The notes under the pieces were generated by a model that did no database searches, was not told the DNA's origin, and was given only the letters and a program-made list of their open reading frames with translations. Source: CAYZXT01 sp964482515 (GTDB lineage: Bacteria > Elusimicrobiota > Elusimicrobia > FEN-1173). Taken from it: 64,000 nt of DNA. Position numbers and translations under genes: made by a program. The stretch is taken from contig CAYZXT010000010.1 in the NCBI GenBank assembly GCA_964482515.1, positions 1 to 64,000 of the forward strand, read 5' to 3'. Positions 61,514-64,000 of the stretch are shown here, piece by piece; the first letter of the stretch is position 1, and each line of letters starts with the position of its first letter.

Positions 61514-61966
61514 CTACAGGACCGTCAGGACTTCTTCCGTGTGCCCGGCGACTTTCACTTTGGGGAATACCGCCTTGACCTTGCCGTCCGGCCCGATGAC
61601 CACGGTCGAGCGGATGATCCCAATGAATTTCCTTCCGTACATTGACCTCTCCCCCCAGGATCCGTAGGCTTTGATGACTTTTAAGTCTTCATCGGCTAAG
61701 AGTGGGAAGGGCAAATCGTATTTGTCCTTGAACTTCACATGGGACGCGCCGGAATCCTTGCTGACGCCCAGGACGACCGCTCCTTTTTTCTTTATTGCCG
61801 AATAATTGTCTCTGAAGGAACAGGCTTCCGTGGTACAACCGGGGGTCATATCTTTGGGATAGAAATAGAGGACGACGCTCTTCCCTTTAAAATCCGCCAG
61901 CTTGACCGTTCTGCCGGTCTCATCTGCCGCCGCAAAATCCGGCGCCTTATCTCCGACTTTCAACAT
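61514..61966 (-). CDS. bcp: Peroxiredoxin, thioredoxin-dependent (Bcp/PrxQ)
   Basis: 150 residues, no signal peptide, cytoplasmic. MLKVGDKAPDFAAADETG opens the thioredoxin-like fold; YPKDMTPGCTTEACSFRDN near residue 38 holds the peroxidatic and resolving Cys pair; VVLGVSKDSGASHVKFKDKY near residue 66 and the closing KVKVAGHTEEVL are family features. GGAGGG precedes the ATG and an AT-rich TATAAA about 20 nt upstream may be a -10. Paralogous to the exported copy at 59.8 kb. Confidence 0.93.
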   Translation of the reverse strand: MLKVGDKAPDFAAADETGRTVKLADFKGKSVVLYFYPKDMTPGCTTEACSFRDNYSAIKKKGAVVLGVSKDSGASHVKFKDKYDLPFPLLADEDLKVIKAYGSWGERSMYGRKFIGIIRSTVVIGPDGKVKAVFPKVKVAGHTEEVLTVL

Positions 61967-62026
61967 GTTCCCTCCAGGATGTGTTTATAAAATGAAATAG
62001 GGCTCGATTAGTTCCCTGTTGCGTCT

Positions 62027-62440
62027 TTAAAATTCGGTTTGGGACAATTTGGAGAGTATGTTTCGTTCCGCTGGCGTTACAGGAGAAACCGAGAGGCGCG
62101 GCATGCGCAAAAAAGACATTCCGGCCAACCCGGGCTTCGCGCGCATTTCGGCCAAGGCGACGCGCCGCTTCACCCACGTCTTCGCCGCGACGTCAATCGC
62201 CAGCCATTCCTCATCCTTCGGATCGGGGTAGGCTCGACCGGCGGCCTCGGCCAGGCAGACAAAAGCCTTTTCCGGGCTGGAATGGTAACCTAAAATCAAA
62301 TCCCCCGGTTCAATGCCGCGCATCCATTTGCGCGCGGCCGTGCCCCGTATCCCATCCCAACGCACCCGCCCCTTTTCAAAAACGATCGTCCAGGGGAATT
62401 CATCGGGTTCCGTTGAAAAAAACCAAATTCGGTCCGCCAT
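62027..62440 (-). CDS. EVE domain protein
   Basis: 137 residues from the ATG at 62440. MADRIWFFSTEPDEFPWT-like N-terminus, the WDGIRGTAARKWMRGIEPGD block near residue 28 and LILGYHSS near residue 48 match the EVE/PUA-like fold. EVE domains bind modified bases in DNA or RNA. It follows moaE after 5 bp, but nothing in sequence ties it to molybdopterin synthesis. The frame continues to 62551 inside moaE; that extension lacks homology. Confidence 0.88.
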   Translation of the reverse strand: MADRIWFFSTEPDEFPWTIVFEKGRVRWDGIRGTAARKWMRGIEPGDLILGYHSSPEKAFVCLAEAAGRAYPDPKDEEWLAIDVAAKTWVKRRVALAEMRAKPGLAGMSFLRMPRLSVSPVTPAERNILSKLSQTEF

Positions 62441-62445
62441 GGCCG

Positions 62446-62919
62446 TCAGGAATCCGGGATCGACACCGAAGGCTGGTCCGACACCAGCATCGTTTCGTGG
62501 GGCCGGATCGTCCAATCGGAGCGTCCATTCGTGTAGACGTTCTTCTTCCAAAGAGGCACGCGCGCCTTCACCTGGTCGATCGCGAAACGGCAGGCCTCGA
62601 AAGCGTCTTGGCGCTTCGGAGCGTTCACCGCGATGAAAACGCTGGTCTCACCCACGGGCACGCGGCCCAACCGGTGCTGTATCGCGGCTTCGGCCTCAGG
62701 CCAGCGCTTCCGCAACGCGTCCAGAACCCACTCCATTTGCTTCAAAGCCATGGTCTCATAGGCCTCATAAAAGAGATGGTCGATGTCGCCTTCTTTGGTG
62801 CGGTCGCCGCGGACCACACCCTGAAAGGTCACGACGGCGCCCGTCGCCGACGAGCGGACGCGTTGTTCCAAATCGGGAGCGTTGATGGTTTCCGGCGACA
62901 AGAAAGGGATCTGAATCAT
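62446..62919 (-). CDS. moaE: Molybdopterin synthase catalytic subunit MoaE
   Basis: 157 residues from the ATG at 62919. Adds sulfur from MoaD thiocarboxylate to precursor Z (cPMP). Signatures: GAVVTFQGVVRGDRTKEGD near residue 27, LFYEAYETMALKQME near residue 49, HRLGRVPVGETSVFIAVNAP near residue 83 and VKARVPLWKKNVYTNG near residue 117, with the active-site lysines of the PLWKK motif. Two bases separate it from moaD. Confidence 0.95.
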   Translation of the reverse strand: MIQIPFLSPETINAPDLEQRVRSSATGAVVTFQGVVRGDRTKEGDIDHLFYEAYETMALKQMEWVLDALRKRWPEAEAAIQHRLGRVPVGETSVFIAVNAPKRQDAFEACRFAIDQVKARVPLWKKNVYTNGRSDWTIRPHETMLVSDQPSVSIPDS

Positions 62920-62921
62920 GG

Positions 62922-63152
62922 CTACCCCCCGCTCAAAGGCGGCAACAGGGCCACCTCGTCGCCGTCCTTCAAGGGAGATGTCCAATCCGCCCATTCGCCG
63001 TTCACCGCCACCCGAAGGTTGGTTTTGTCCGGATAACGCGAAATTTCCGGGACGAATTCCAGCATATGAAAGGGCGTCGGCCGGAAATCCGCGGCGCGGT
63101 CCCTTTCGCCGACGGTTTCAGCGAAGGAAGCGAAAAATTTAAGATGAATCAT
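62922..63152 (-). CDS. moaD: Molybdopterin synthase sulfur-carrier subunit MoaD
   Basis: 76 residues from the ATG at 63152; a ubiquitin-like fold (MIHLKFFASFAETVG, LRVAVNGEWADW, LKDGDEVALLPPLSGG) ending in the Gly-Gly that is adenylated and thiocarboxylated. The frame is open much further upstream, but only this part matches MoaD. Likely activated by the MoeB-rhodanese fusion at 58 kb. Confidence 0.93.
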   Translation of the reverse strand: MIHLKFFASFAETVGERDRAADFRPTPFHMLEFVPEISRYPDKTNLRVAVNGEWADWTSPLKDGDEVALLPPLSGG

Positions 63153-63214
63153 GGGCGAATGCAGGAAGGATACAAAAAATAAAACGGGGTGGGCAGTCTC
63201 AGTCCCCTCTATTG

Positions 63215-64000
63215 CTAAACGCCGGGGACGGCCAGCATCCGGTCGATGGCCTGGCGTGCCCGCGCGGCCGTTTCCGGCGGGACGGAGATGCGGTACTGCA
63301 TCTCTTCCAAAGACCAAAGCAGATTTTCCAGGTTGATCTTCTTCATAAACTCGCAGACCGCGGTCCGGTTGATGGGTATGAAGATTTTGTCGGGGTTCTG
63401 CTTCTGCAACGTATGGAGGATGCCGGTTTCCGTCACGACGATGAATTTCTGGGCCGGCGATTCCTTGGCGCGCTTGATCATCCCGCTGGTCGAAGTGATG
63501 GTGTCGGCGAACTTCAGGGAGGAGGAAAGGCATCCGCATTCCGGATGCACGAGGACCTCCGCGCCGGGATTCTCTTTTTTCAACCGGTCGATTTCCTCCG
63601 GCGGCATGCGGAAATGCACATGGCAGGAACCGGGCCAAAGATGGATATTCCGCCCGGTCTTCTCCCGAACAAACTGGCCGAGGTACATGTCCGGCACGAA
63701 CAGTATCTCTTTATCGGACGGGATAGATTCGACGACCTTGACCGCGTTGGAGGAGGTACAGCAATAATCGGACTCCGCCTTTACGGCCGCCGCCGAGTTC
63801 ACATAGGTGACGATCACGGCGTCCGGATGGATTTTCTTCCAGGCGCGAAGCTGGGCGGCGTCTATGGTCGATGCGAGCGAGCAGCCGGCGCCGAGGTCCG
63901 GAAGCAGGACGGTTTTATCCGGCGCCAGGATGGCCGCGGTCTCGGCCATGAAGTGGACTCCACAGAACACGATGACTTTCGCCCGCGTTTTGGCCGCCTG
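63215..64000 (-). CDS. nadA: Quinolinate synthase NadA, 3' portion (cut by window edge)
   Basis: The C-terminal 261 residues are present; the frame is open to base 64000 (AKVIVFCGVHFMAETAAIL at the edge), so the gene starts outside. NadA is a [4Fe-4S] enzyme condensing iminoaspartate and DHAP for NAD synthesis. Visible cluster and active-site features: GVHFMAE, YCCTSSNAVKVVES with a ligand Cys, LFVPDMYLG, GSCHVHFRMPPE, HPECGCLSSSLKFAD, and PINRTAVCEFMKKINLENL at the C-terminus. A 62-bp gap separates it from moaD. Confidence 0.96.
   Translation of the reverse strand, partial: QAAKTRAKVIVFCGVHFMAETAAILAPDKTVLLPDLGAGCSLASTIDAAQLRAWKKIHPDAVIVTYVNSAAAVKAESDYCCTSSNAVKVVESIPSDKEILFVPDMYLGQFVREKTGRNIHLWPGSCHVHFRMPPEEIDRLKKENPGAEVLVHPECGCLSSSLKFADTITSTSGMIKRAKESPAQKFIVVTETGILHTLQKQNPDKIFIPINRTAVCEFMKKINLENLLWSLEEMQYRISVPPETAARARQAIDRMLAVPGV

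Overview
This window is most consistent with an uncultivated bacterium of the Omnitrophota (candidate phylum OP3) or a close relative. That is an inference, not a marker-gene result. It rests on three giant genes (about 2,280, 4,480 and 4,380 codons) that each begin with a short export-type hydrophobic segment ending in a run like APLAEANFWRDRR, a style known from Omnitrophota genomes. The cell appears diderm: it has MltA, a second lipoprotein and a peptidoglycan-recycling gene set. The three giant genes fill about 33 kb, just over half of the window, and all lie on the minus strand.

Layout. 1-4.5 kb (minus): an isoprenoid/RNA operon ymdB-ispA-dxs-tlyA-leuS, with leuS running off the left edge. 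4.7-7.2 kb (minus): zapB-like, zapA, rarA and a 5-formyl-THF cyclo-ligase. 7.3-8.1 kb (plus): one small membrane protein. 8.0-12.3 kb (minus): a muropeptide-sugar operon murQ-namZ-SSS symporter-DedA/TVP38. 12.4-32.9 kb (minus): giant genes G1 and G2. 33.0-35.4 kb (plus): nagZ and a BadF-type sugar kinase. 35.4-37.2 kb (minus): mltA and a lipoprotein. 37.3-43.8 kb (minus): the classical translation cluster thrS-infC-rpmI-rplT-pheS-pheT. 43.8-44.4 kb: tRNA-Val, queF and tRNA-Cys. 44.5-57.7 kb (minus): giant gene G3. 57.9-64 kb (minus): a moeB-rhodanese fusion, then DUF2203-folE-peroxiredoxin-gph, a second peroxiredoxin, moaD-moaE-EVE and the 3' part of nadA.

How the parts fit. MltA, NamZ, NagZ, MurQ, a BadF-type kinase and an SSS symporter together could release, take up and recycle MurNAc and GlcNAc from peptidoglycan. 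G3 adds cell-wall-type modules (two M15 peptidase-like domains and three beta-lactamase-like domains). MoaD, MoaE and MoeB-rhodanese cover the sulfur-transfer step of molybdopterin synthesis.

The giant genes are the most unusual content. They share a roughly 500-residue N-terminal module that resembles the ChaN/TraB/TIKI fold, then diverge into mosaics. G1 carries a PRPP-synthetase-like domain. G2 carries CPBP-, RelA/SpoT-, ACT-, HD- and GH13-like domains. G3 carries M15, beta-lactamase-like, phosphodiester-glycosidase-like and helix-hairpin-helix-like repeats. Several of the embedded enzyme-like domains lack key residues. All three genes are preceded by the same 27-bp element of three 11-bp-phased units (TTTAC, TTTAC, TTAA). 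Two further patterns emerged by eye: stem-loops with a conserved 10-nt loop at four intergenic sites, and several promoters whose -10 box lies exactly 6 nt before an ATG, suggesting leaderless mRNAs. No gene-free stretch exceeds 300 bases. All domain calls come from reading motifs; no database search was run.
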